Shown: piece by piece, positions 16,904-24,686 of the stretch
Layout of the letters: each line of letters starts with the position of its first letter
How positions within the stretch are numbered: the stretch's first letter is position 1
Assembly: GCA_964470845.1 (NCBI GenBank)
Contig: CAYYEL010000004.1
Location: 1 to 64,000, forward strand
Direction of reading: 5' to 3'
Origin: HGM04593 sp964470845
GTDB taxonomy: Bacteria > Bacteroidota > Bacteroidia > Bacteroidales > Bacteroidaceae
DNA: 64,000 nt
Notes under the pieces: generated by a model
The model's database searches: none
Told to the model about the DNA's origin: nothing
What the model saw: only the letters and a program-made list of their open reading frames with translations
Translations under genes and position numbers: made by a program

Positions 16904-18190
16904 TTACTCGCTATATTTATAATACCACCAGTAGGTGTGTCCAAACTCTTTTCGTGCATAGTTCGAGCGCACTTGCAGGTCGGGATATTGGCGTTCGAGC
17001 TCAATCATACGCGCCAGCTCTACCCCGGTAGTATCAAGGCTCATCAGTGTGCCGAGCCTCTCAGACGACACATTGAAGCCTCTTAAAGCCGCGGCATATT
17101 GCGCTGAAAACTCGTTGCCACGAGTGTTATTCTTGAGCCCTAAATCAGTGAGCTCTGCACGCAGTGTATCGGCACTTGAGGCAGGATTAAAATCGGATAG
17201 TGCCGCTACATAATACATCAGCGCCTCTTTATAATGCTGTGGCAGCGTGTCGCTCCCAAGATTGTAGTATTTTGGCAGATTATCGACAAAATCAGTGAGT
17301 CGCTTATCGAGCAATAATCCACACAGGAAATAGTCGGCTGCTGTACGCGACACACTATCGGCCTGTACTATGCGATAAAGATATTCCATAGCATCCTCAC
17401 CATTATTTCGCTTAGTACCGATAGCTGTATAAATTGTATCGGGCGACAATGGAGTACGTTGCTGCATAGGTGGCAGCAATCCCTCGACACCATAATATTG
17501 CGGGTAGGTAAAAAGTTTATCACCCATCTGTCGGCACTGCGACAAATAAAATGCCCGAGCGGCTGTAAATTCGTGCGAGGCATTGAGCGAGCGGTGTGCA
17601 ACATTAAGTGCTCCCTGAATATCGCCACTTTTGTAGCGGCTGTAAGCAGTTGCTTCCTGCTTAAAGTGTTCGTTTCCGTTGGAAAGACGTCCCGTGAGGC
17701 CGAAAAGCAGAACAAACAGCATAAGATTGCGCCAAACTATTCTGTTGCCCTCCATCTTAAGATTCTTTATTTTTGCAAATAGTATTCTCTGCAAGAAGAA
17801 GGCAATTGATGCGTATAGGAAAAGACCTATAAGCAGAATTATTATCCAAGATAGGTATTTGGTGTCTCCTGTGTATATGGTTGTGTCAATGTCGGTGATA
17901 AAGGCAAGCAGTAGCGATGCAGGCAGATAGGCCATTGCAGTCCACTCACGCTGAAAGCGTGCTATCTTATTCATCCACCACGACAACAACAATAGGATTG
18001 TGGTGGCCGTAAAAGCCACCACATATCCATTATAGTTCAGCTTTCCTGTTGCTACTTTATCGTATAGTGCCTCAAGCAGTGGCGATTGATATATTGCTAT
18101 AAATGTAAAGCTATATATCGCAAACACACAGGCACACAACAGATTTACGCTACGTTGTAATTTTTTTTCGCCTCGTAGTTCTCTCATCAT
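16904..18190 (-). CDS. Polytopic membrane protein with helical C-terminal domain (DUF6057-like)
   Basis: A 428-aa protein with about five transmembrane helices in the first 165 residues (NLLCACVFAIYSFTFIAIY, VAFTATTILLLLSWWM, LPASLLLAFI, WIIILLIGLFLYASIAFFL and the LMLFVLLFGL segment). A soluble, TPR-like region of about 260 residues follows (YSRYKSGDIQGALNVAHRSL and others). It resembles proteins filed as DUF6057 in Bacteroidales; that name is from memory and should be treated as tentative. Its ATG overlaps the glgB stop by 4 bp, so it is co-translated with the branching enzyme. Confidence 0.6.
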   Translation of the reverse strand: MMRELRGEKKLQRSVNLLCACVFAIYSFTFIAIYQSPLLEALYDKVATGKLNYNGYVVAFTATTILLLLSWWMNKIARFQREWTAMAYLPASLLLAFITDIDTTIYTGDTKYLSWIIILLIGLFLYASIAFFLQRILFAKIKNLKMEGNRIVWRNLMLFVLLFGLTGRLSNGNEHFKQEATAYSRYKSGDIQGALNVAHRSLNASHEFTAARAFYLSQCRQMGDKLFTYPQYYGVEGLLPPMQQRTPLSPDTIYTAIGTKRNNGEDAMEYLYRIVQADSVSRTAADYFLCGLLLDKRLTDFVDNLPKYYNLGSDTLPQHYKEALMYYVAALSDFNPASSADTLRAELTDLGLKNNTRGNEFSAQYAAALRGFNVSSERLGTLMSLDTTGVELARMIELERQYPDLQVRSNYARKEFGHTYWWYYKYSE

Positions 18191-20202
18191 TTATTACTCT
18201 TACGGTTCTTTTTCAGCACAAGCGCTGTGCGAGCGGGCAAATATAGTTGCAACCAGCCTTTTTTGCGACGTGCGTGCAGTTTATCGTACTGTGTAAAGTG
18301 TGTCTGGCTTTCATCGACCAATCCGTAGCCTCCGAATCGCTCATTGTCGCTGCTCATCAGTATTGAGTAGTCGCCCTCGGGGACAAGCAGACCATAGTCG
18401 GTGAACGAGCGTGTAGGATGGAAGTTAAAGACAAAAATAAGGTCGCGGCGCGAGAAGGCAAGCACTTGGTCGCCGTCGTTGTGCCAAATTTCTTTTACGG
18501 GGCGCTCTTGGAAATTCTTCGCACCACCTATAATCTTTGTCATTTCTTTATCAAACTCGCCAAGCACGGTGTAGAAATAGTCGGGATTATCGACAAGGCT
18601 CCATTGACGGCGGGCATATTTGTGGCTCCATCCGTTACCCTCACGCGGGAAGTCTATCCACTCGGGATGACCAAATTCGTTACCCATAAAGTTAAGATAG
18701 CCACCGTTAATTGTAGCAAGGGTAATAAGGCGTATCATCTTGTGCAACGCAATTCCGCGTGTTACAGTACCTGTCTCGTCGCCACGTTTGAAGTGCCAGT
18801 ACATATCGGCATCTATCAGACGGAAGATGATTGTCTTGTCGCCAACGAGTGCTTTGAAGCAGAAGACGGCATACGAGATTGTCTTTTCGTCCTTGCGGCG
18901 ATTGGTGAGTTCCCAGAATATTGATGAGGGCTTCCAATCCTCGTCGCGACACTCTTTGATAACCTTTATCCAATAGTCGGGTACGTTCATTGCCATACGA
19001 TAGTCGAAGCCGTAGCCTCCATCCTCGATGGGCGCTGCAAGACCGGGCATTCCCGATACTTCCTCGGCAATGGTTATTGCCTTGGGGTTAACCATATGGA
19101 TGAGACGGTTGGCGAGTGTCAGATAACATATTGCATCACCATCCTGATGGCCGTTAAAGTAGTCGCCATAGCTACAGAAAGCCTCGCCAAGGCCGTGGCT
19201 GTAATATATCATTGATGTTACGCCGTCGAATCGGAATCCGTCGAATTTGTACTCTTCGAGCCAATATTTGCAGTTAGAAAGCAAGAAGTGTACTACCTCG
19301 TTCTTGCCATAGTCGAAGCACAGCGAATCCCACGCCGAGTGCACGCGGCGCTCGCCCGAGTGGAAATATTGCGCAGGGTCGCCATCGAGCAGCCCAAGAC
19401 CTTCGAGCTCGTTCTTAACTGCGTGTGAGTGGACAAGATCCATAATTACGGCAAGTCCCATACCGTGTGCAGTATCGATGAGTTCTTTCAACTCCTCGGG
19501 TGTTCCAAAGCGCGATGAGGGCGCAAAGAAATTAGATACGTGATAACCGAAGCTACCGTAGTAGGGGTGCTCTTGTATGGCCATAATCTGTATGCAGTTG
19601 TAGCCATCGGCTGCTACGCGAGGCAGAATCTTCTCTTGGAATTCTTTGTATGTACCCACTTTTTCCTCTTCTTGTGCCATTCCAATGTGGCACTCGTAGA
19701 TGAGCAGTGGTGATGTTTTTGGGGTAAATTTTGTGTGTTTGAATTTATATTCCTCCTCGGGACACCACACTTGTGCACTGAATATTTTTGTTGCCTCGTC
19801 TTGCACCACGCGACGTGTCCAAGCGGGGATACGCTCGCCGCAACCGCCATCCCAATAGACCTTCATCTTGTAGTGCTGTCCGTGCTGTAACGCTTTACGT
19901 GGCATACGACGCTCCCAAACACCGCCGGGCAAGGCTTTCAGCTCATATTCGGGACGTTCTTCCCAATTGGAGAAGTCTCCTACAAGCACTATCCTTTTAG
20001 CATTTGGTGCCCACTCGCGGAAGCACCAGCCTGTCGATGTACGATGCAATCCGAAATAAAGATAACCCGATGCAAAGTCGGACAATGTCTGGCGTCCGTT
20101 CTTTGTCAATTCTTTCTCCCTTTGCAGAAAATAACGGTAGCGTCCGTCAATTTCAAGTGTGTAGGGCTCAAGGTAGCTGTCTCGTGCAATTAGGTTCAGC
20201 AT
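18187..20202 (-). CDS. glgB: 1,4-alpha-glucan branching enzyme
   Basis: A 671-aa GH13 enzyme that forms alpha-1,6 branches in glycogen. An N-terminal CBM48 (about 45-140: FREWAPNAKRIVLVGDFSNW) precedes the catalytic barrel with YECHIGM, GYHVSNFFAPSSR, VIMDLVHSH, the nucleophile D326 in DGFRFDGVTSM and the acid/base E380 in TIAEEVSGMP. The FFAPSSRFGTPEE and GMP features and length resemble the eukaryotic-type branching enzymes rather than E. coli GlgB. It follows a YhcH-like gene and is translationally coupled to the downstream membrane protein. No other glycogen gene is in the window. Confidence 0.95.
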   Translation of the reverse strand: MLNLIARDSYLEPYTLEIDGRYRYFLQREKELTKNGRQTLSDFASGYLYFGLHRTSTGWCFREWAPNAKRIVLVGDFSNWEERPEYELKALPGGVWERRMPRKALQHGQHYKMKVYWDGGCGERIPAWTRRVVQDEATKIFSAQVWCPEEEYKFKHTKFTPKTSPLLIYECHIGMAQEEEKVGTYKEFQEKILPRVAADGYNCIQIMAIQEHPYYGSFGYHVSNFFAPSSRFGTPEELKELIDTAHGMGLAVIMDLVHSHAVKNELEGLGLLDGDPAQYFHSGERRVHSAWDSLCFDYGKNEVVHFLLSNCKYWLEEYKFDGFRFDGVTSMIYYSHGLGEAFCSYGDYFNGHQDGDAICYLTLANRLIHMVNPKAITIAEEVSGMPGLAAPIEDGGYGFDYRMAMNVPDYWIKVIKECRDEDWKPSSIFWELTNRRKDEKTISYAVFCFKALVGDKTIIFRLIDADMYWHFKRGDETGTVTRGIALHKMIRLITLATINGGYLNFMGNEFGHPEWIDFPREGNGWSHKYARRQWSLVDNPDYFYTVLGEFDKEMTKIIGGAKNFQERPVKEIWHNDGDQVLAFSRRDLIFVFNFHPTRSFTDYGLLVPEGDYSILMSSDNERFGGYGLVDESQTHFTQYDKLHARRKKGWLQLYLPARTALVLKKNRKSNK

Positions 20203-20268
20203 AGGAATAAAGGTTTTTGTTAATATTATTTTATTTCTTGTATTGTGCAGCTCAATGTGTTGCGCCTC

Positions 20269-20715
20269 TTACAGAGCGACTTTCAGAATCACTTTGCGCA
20301 GTTTCACCGGGGTTACTGCCGGAGCGTGGCCATCTTGCGGGAAGAATATTGTAAACATTCCTTTCTTTACGTTTACATAGTCGGTTGCCAACATTCCAAC
20401 GGGATAGAGCGATGCGTCGCCGGCTTCGTCATATTCACGTTCGGGCAACTCATTCTTAGCAATGTAGCCCATTACTTCGTCGGCTGTAAGGGGTATCTGT
20501 ATGTCGATGTATTTGCGGTGTATTTCAATGGGGGCTTCCTCTTTAGAGCGGGGCCCAACTTCCATTACGTTGGCAAAGACAAGGTCGCCACACACCTCGT
20601 TACGTCCAAGTGGAAGTGCTTCGAGATTGGTTGTCTGAATAAATTCTATTGCTTTTGCAAAATTGGGGTTCATTGCCTCGTAAGCCTTGATGTTGTCTAA
20701 TGAATCGAGTATCAT
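20269..20715 (-). CDS. YhcH/YjgK/YiaL-family protein
   Basis: A 148-aa cupin-like protein of the YhcH/EbgC family. Diagnostic blocks are EIHRKYIDIQIPL (about 84-96), where His and Asp are likely metal ligands, and FFPQDGHAP (about 124-132). Relatives occur in sialic acid and galactoside catabolic clusters, and an anomerase or sugar-binding role is proposed for some. No such cluster is here. It lies between a MORN-repeat gene and glgB on the same strand. Confidence 0.82.
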   Translation of the reverse strand: MILDSLDNIKAYEAMNPNFAKAIEFIQTTNLEALPLGRNEVCGDLVFANVMEVGPRSKEEAPIEIHRKYIDIQIPLTADEVMGYIAKNELPEREYDEAGDASLYPVGMLATDYVNVKKGMFTIFFPQDGHAPAVTPVKLRKVILKVAL

Positions 20716-20735
20716 AGAAGTTAAATTTTAGGTTA

Positions 20736-22292
20736 TTACTTTTTATCTTTTTTGGTGTTTACTTGTTGTCCAAGATTATATTCGCACTCGCGCACTACGT
20801 TTCCGGTGCTGTCTTTCACAATAAAGTATCCGTGGCGCTGTCCCTCGACAAATGTTCCTTCGTAGCGATAGCCATTCTCATCGACTGCTACCCCTGCACC
20901 GTGCTCGTTACCATCTTCGTAACCGCCGTTATATTTTAGGCCGTTCGAGAGGCGCAACACCCCTGCTCCATTCATTTTATCGTTCTTCCAGTCGCCTTCG
21001 TAAATATCGCCGTTGGCCCACGTATATTTTCCTTTACCGTGGCGCAGATCGTCTTTCCAATCGCCTACGTATATTGCTCCATTCTCGAATATCATTGTTC
21101 CTTTACCGTGGCGGCGTCCTTTTTCAAATGTTCCGTTGTACGACGCTCCCGATTTACTCTTGTACTCGCCTTGTCCTTGCCACTCGCCATCTACGTAGCC
21201 TCCTTCGTATGTGTCGCCGCTTGCAAAAATATATTTTCCGTGCCCGTGGCGAATGTCATTTTTCCAATCACCCTCATAGACGTCGCCGCCAACGAATGTG
21301 TATGTACCTTTGCCGTCGCGCACATTATTTTTCCACTCGCCGATATATTTGCTATTGTCGCTCCAAATAAATGTTCCGAGGCCCTCGTGAATATCGTTTT
21401 TCCACTCGCCTACGTATGATGAGCCGTCGGCATAAAAGTAACTGCCCGAGCCCTCGCGCCTATCCTCGAACCAAGAGCCAACATAAATATCGCCATTGGG
21501 ATAGGTCATTTTACCGTAGCCGTGCTGATAATCGGCACACCAATCGCCATCGTAACATTTTCCATCTGCAAAATGGTAAATTCCTTTACCGTGCTGACGT
21601 CCATCGAGAAAATCGCCCTCATAGGTCTCACCATCTTGGAAGCGATATTTGCCCTTGCCCTGCATTTTTCCTTTCACAAAACTCCCCTCATAGGTGTCAC
21701 CATTAGGGAAAGTTATTTTTCCTGTTCCGTGCGGACGTTTGCCTTTCAGCTCGCCTATGTAAGATGAGCCATCCTTAAGGCGTATGGAGCGAATAGGATT
21801 TTTGGCACTTGCAGATTGCGCAGTTCGTGCAGCAGGCTTCAATGATTGGCCATCGGATACAAGCTTGTATATTTTACGGTTAGTGAGCGAATCGGTATCG
21901 GCGATTATTTTAGGCAGCCCTTCGGCCGATTGGCGCTCGTCGCAGAAGTCGCCCTCATAGACATTACCGTCCAAACTGCGATATTTGCCGGCACCCTCTA
22001 TTCTGCCTTTTACGAATGTTCCTTCAAAAATATCGCCATTGGTTAATATCAATTTCCCTTTTCCGTGTGGGAGTTTACCTTTAACCTCGCCTATATACGA
22101 CGAACCATCCTTTAGGCGCATTGCTTTTTGATTTGTCTTGTTATCGTCGTCGCTATTTTCAAGAATCTCGGCCTGTTGAAGTAAGGGGGATAGAAAATGC
22201 CACGATGCAGCACGATAATCGACGTACACAGTAGCCGATGCAAGCTCTGCAAAGAGAGAAAAAATAAGGAATGTAAATATATTCAGTTTCAT
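20736..22292 (-). CDS. Secreted MORN-repeat protein (about 17 repeats)
   Basis: A 518-aa protein with a signal peptide (about 1-20, ending ASA), so periplasmic or surface-located. Nearly all of the rest is MORN repeats of the form YxGxWxxxxxHGxGxxxxxxG. I count three in a first block, a linker of about 50 residues, then fourteen. The start of the second block repeats the start of the first (RLKDGSSYIGE, then GK.PHG.GK), indicating a segmental duplication. MORN domains form a long beta-hairpin stack that may bind lipids or partners; the partner is unknown. Its upstream region contains one and a half copies of the structured repeat family. Confidence 0.88.
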   Translation of the reverse strand: MKLNIFTFLIFSLFAELASATVYVDYRAASWHFLSPLLQQAEILENSDDDNKTNQKAMRLKDGSSYIGEVKGKLPHGKGKLILTNGDIFEGTFVKGRIEGAGKYRSLDGNVYEGDFCDERQSAEGLPKIIADTDSLTNRKIYKLVSDGQSLKPAARTAQSASAKNPIRSIRLKDGSSYIGELKGKRPHGTGKITFPNGDTYEGSFVKGKMQGKGKYRFQDGETYEGDFLDGRQHGKGIYHFADGKCYDGDWCADYQHGYGKMTYPNGDIYVGSWFEDRREGSGSYFYADGSSYVGEWKNDIHEGLGTFIWSDNSKYIGEWKNNVRDGKGTYTFVGGDVYEGDWKNDIRHGHGKYIFASGDTYEGGYVDGEWQGQGEYKSKSGASYNGTFEKGRRHGKGTMIFENGAIYVGDWKDDLRHGKGKYTWANGDIYEGDWKNDKMNGAGVLRLSNGLKYNGGYEDGNEHGAGVAVDENGYRYEGTFVEGQRHGYFIVKDSTGNVVRECEYNLGQQVNTKKDKK

Positions 22293-22324
22293 TATTATCT
22301 TTTTATAATCTGTTTATGCCGGCT

Positions 22325-22448
22325 GTTTTACAGCGAGCGCAGGGCGTGTTCGCGTTAGCAAAGACGTCGGCAAGCGAGCAAGATATATAAAGCAACGCTT
22401 TAATATATTTTACAGCGAGCGCAGGGCGTGTTCGCGTTAGCAAAGATA
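22325..22448 (-). repeat. Structured repeat family: one full and one half copy upstream of the MORN gene
   Basis: A full unit spans 22371-22448 (GAGC at 22375; hairpin ATATATAAAGC/GCTTTAATATAT with a bulged A; GCGAGCGCAG; then AGCAAAGATA). Its right 39 bp are repeated exactly at 22326-22364, 82 bp away. Read on the minus strand the unit begins with the -7 box TATCTTTG (22441-22448), so it would lie in the 5' leader of the MORN gene. Confidence 0.8.
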
Positions 22449-22490
22449 ATAAGATTACCTTATAAAAGGCAAAAAAAACCGAATAAATTA

Positions 22491-22516
22491 AGAAGCTGTT
22501 TAAATTTCTTTCAAAA
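22491..22516 (+). repeat. AGAAGCTGTTT-type end sequence, copy 1
   Basis: A 25-bp stretch beginning AGAAGCTGTTTAAATTTC that recurs inverted at 34937-34962 and, in shorter form, at both ends of a 100-bp element at 45037-45136. The rest of the gap to 22600 shows only a shared CCGTATGT and no ORF. Confidence 0.6.
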
Positions 22517-22600
22517 GAACATTTACATTACCGCCGTATGTAGTTATATTTTTATATTCTTTTTAGCTCCACTCCCCTTTTTCACAGCCACTTGAGACCG

Positions 22601-23863
22601 CTATGCGCCTACAATAATTTGCGACATTGCCTCGGGTCGCAGATACTCGCGTGCCAACGAGCGCAACTCGGCAGCTGTTACAGAGCATACTGTATCGAGA
22701 TACTCATTTACCGCCTCAAAAGATTGTCCCGAGAGCCATTGACTTATAAAAACTTCGGCTTTTGGGAGCACCCCCTCATATTCGCGGCACAACTCTCCCA
22801 ACGTGTAATTTCTAACAAGCTCAAGCTCGTCATTCGAGATATACTCGTTCCTTAGAAGCGCCAACTCTTTGTCAACCTCGACAAGCAGAGGCTTCACATA
22901 TTCATTATCCGTCTCGGTACTTATCATAAAAGCATTGCGGCTGCCATACGCGTCAACCTCGGCCTCAATATGATAAGTGTAACCGTTGCGTTCGCGTATA
23001 TTGCTCATCAGCCGACTGCCAAAATACCCACCCAATATTACAGTCAGAAAGCGGAAACGATGAAAATCGGGATGCGACGCGTCCATCGTCATACACCCTA
23101 CTCTTATTCCACTCTGCAACACTCCGGCGAGTTCAATTTTCCTACTACCGAGAATCGGCCTCGGAGCATCAATCTGCACCCGAGGGGCACTCTTACAGCC
23201 CCACTCCTCCGAAAATCGACCTTCTATTGCAGCTATGCTCGCATCATTGACATTTCCCGAGAGGAAAAAAGCCATTGTCGCCGAGCCATACATCTTGCTG
23301 TGATATTGTTGCAACGCCTCACGGGTTATTGCATCATAATCCTCGGCCGAAACAATATGCCCCAAAGGATGCCCATCGCCCCACAGCGACTGCTCGAAAT
23401 ATCGCTGTGCGACAACATCTACTTTGTGGCTGTTTATATGATAAAAAGCCTTATTATTTGCCCTTATTGTCTCTAAATTCTGTTGTGGAAATGTCGGACG
23501 TTTAAGCATAGACTCCAACACATCCAACAAAGGGTTCAAATGACGCCCAAGCGTGTACAGAGTTATTCTGTTGCAATTCTGAAGCGAGTACATCTCAATC
23601 CACGCACCATAATAATCGAGCATACGCGAAATTTCTTCGGTACTATAATCGTCCGTGCCCTCGCGCAACATTCTGTTTGTAAAAAGTGCCTGCAAAGGCA
23701 ACGCTTGCACACCGTATCCACCGCTTATAAGAATATCGATGCGTAGTACATCCTGCCTGCCACCTTTTATTACAAAGATGGGTATCCCGTTCGATAACAC
23801 CGTCTTTTGCGGCATTATCAAACAGGGTTTTTCCATTTGTTTTATTCGAGGTGGGACGGGCAT
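22601..23863 (-). CDS. M16-family peptidase homologue lacking the zinc site
   Basis: A 420-aa pitrilysin-fold protein (two M16 halves) without a signal peptide. Where active M16 enzymes have HxxEH, this protein has LFTNR: the block LQALFTNRMLREGT near 58-71 aligns with LAHFLEHMLFKGT. All three catalytic positions are changed. The C-terminal half keeps the family look (NIRERNGYTYHIEAEVDAYGSRNAFMIS). It is best read as a non-catalytic M16 subunit or scaffold; an active partner is not in the window. It lies 19 bp downstream of kdsB on the same strand. Confidence 0.82.
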   Translation of the reverse strand: MPVPPRIKQMEKPCLIMPQKTVLSNGIPIFVIKGGRQDVLRIDILISGGYGVQALPLQALFTNRMLREGTDDYSTEEISRMLDYYGAWIEMYSLQNCNRITLYTLGRHLNPLLDVLESMLKRPTFPQQNLETIRANNKAFYHINSHKVDVVAQRYFEQSLWGDGHPLGHIVSAEDYDAITREALQQYHSKMYGSATMAFFLSGNVNDASIAAIEGRFSEEWGCKSAPRVQIDAPRPILGSRKIELAGVLQSGIRVGCMTMDASHPDFHRFRFLTVILGGYFGSRLMSNIRERNGYTYHIEAEVDAYGSRNAFMISTETDNEYVKPLLVEVDKELALLRNEYISNDELELVRNYTLGELCREYEGVLPKAEVFISQWLSGQSFEAVNEYLDTVCSVTAAELRSLAREYLRPEAMSQIIVGA

Positions 23864-23882
23864 AATTCAAGCAAAAAGCCTC

Positions 23883-24650
23883 TTAATCGTTCCAATCAAG
23901 ACCTATCGACGCTGCAAACTCTTTGGCACGCTCAAGATCCTCGGGAGTATCAATGCCCACTGTTTCAATATCGGTTTTTCCCACTCTTATACGATAGCCG
24001 TTCTCAAGCCAACGGAGCTGTTCGAGCGACTCGGCTTTTTCGAGTGGCGACTGTGGCAATGTGGTTATGCGCTCAAGAACATCTGTTCGATAGGCATATA
24101 TTCCAAGATGCTTGTAGAATGTCTCGACGTTGAGCCACTGCGACTTATCGACACCACGCAGATAAGGGATAACCGAGCGGCTGAAATACATTGCAAAGCC
24201 GTTTAAATCCATCACCACCTTGGGCGAGTTGGGACACTCAAGACGCTCAATGCCATCGCTCTTCTCAAAAGGTTTTACGAGCGTTGCAATATCTGTTTGA
24301 GGCGAATCGAAGCAAGCCATAAGTGCCTCGACCTGCTTGCGCTGTATAAAAGGTTCGTCGCCCTGTATATTTACAATTACGTCGCAATCGAGATTGAGGT
24401 TGCGATAAGCATCCAGACAGCGCTCAGTACCATTCTTACACTGCTCGGAGGTCATAACAACATTTCCACCAAAGCCTCTGACACACTCGGCTATACGCTC
24501 GTCATCTGTTGCAACATAAAGAGTATCGAAACAATCCTGTACCTGTTCATAGACACGCTGTATCACTGTCTTTCCACCAAGCATAGCCAAAGGCTTGCCC
24601 GGAAAGCGCGTCGAGGCGTATCGAGCCGGGATAATTCCTGCAAATTTCAT
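23883..24650 (-). CDS. kdsB: CMP-KDO synthetase
   Basis: A 255-aa 3-deoxy-manno-octulosonate cytidylyltransferase that activates KDO with CTP for lipid A-core assembly. The N-terminal nucleotide-binding block IIPARYASTRFPGKPL (about 6-21) is diagnostic. DEPFIQ, the LGIYAYRTDVLERI region and SLEQLRWLENG are also typical. Length is normal. It marks an outer-membrane LPS-producing organism. It lies between pbp1A and the M16 homologue. Confidence 0.96.
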   Translation of the reverse strand: MKFAGIIPARYASTRFPGKPLAMLGGKTVIQRVYEQVQDCFDTLYVATDDERIAECVRGFGGNVVMTSEQCKNGTERCLDAYRNLNLDCDVIVNIQGDEPFIQRKQVEALMACFDSPQTDIATLVKPFEKSDGIERLECPNSPKVVMDLNGFAMYFSRSVIPYLRGVDKSQWLNVETFYKHLGIYAYRTDVLERITTLPQSPLEKAESLEQLRWLENGYRIRVGKTDIETVGIDTPEDLERAKEFAASIGLDWND

Positions 24651-24686
24651 AGTATTCTTTTATTTATTGAATGATTATTTTCGTTT

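Noticed and set aside
18165..18180. AACTACGAGGCGAA shared by the 5' end of the DUF6057-like gene and the terminator at 5541-5582
   Set aside because: Only 14 bp, and at one site it encodes MRELRGE; most likely coincidence.
20852..21767. Several plus-strand ORFs opposite the MORN-repeat gene
   Set aside because: They arise from the periodic codon pattern of the MORN repeats read in reverse.
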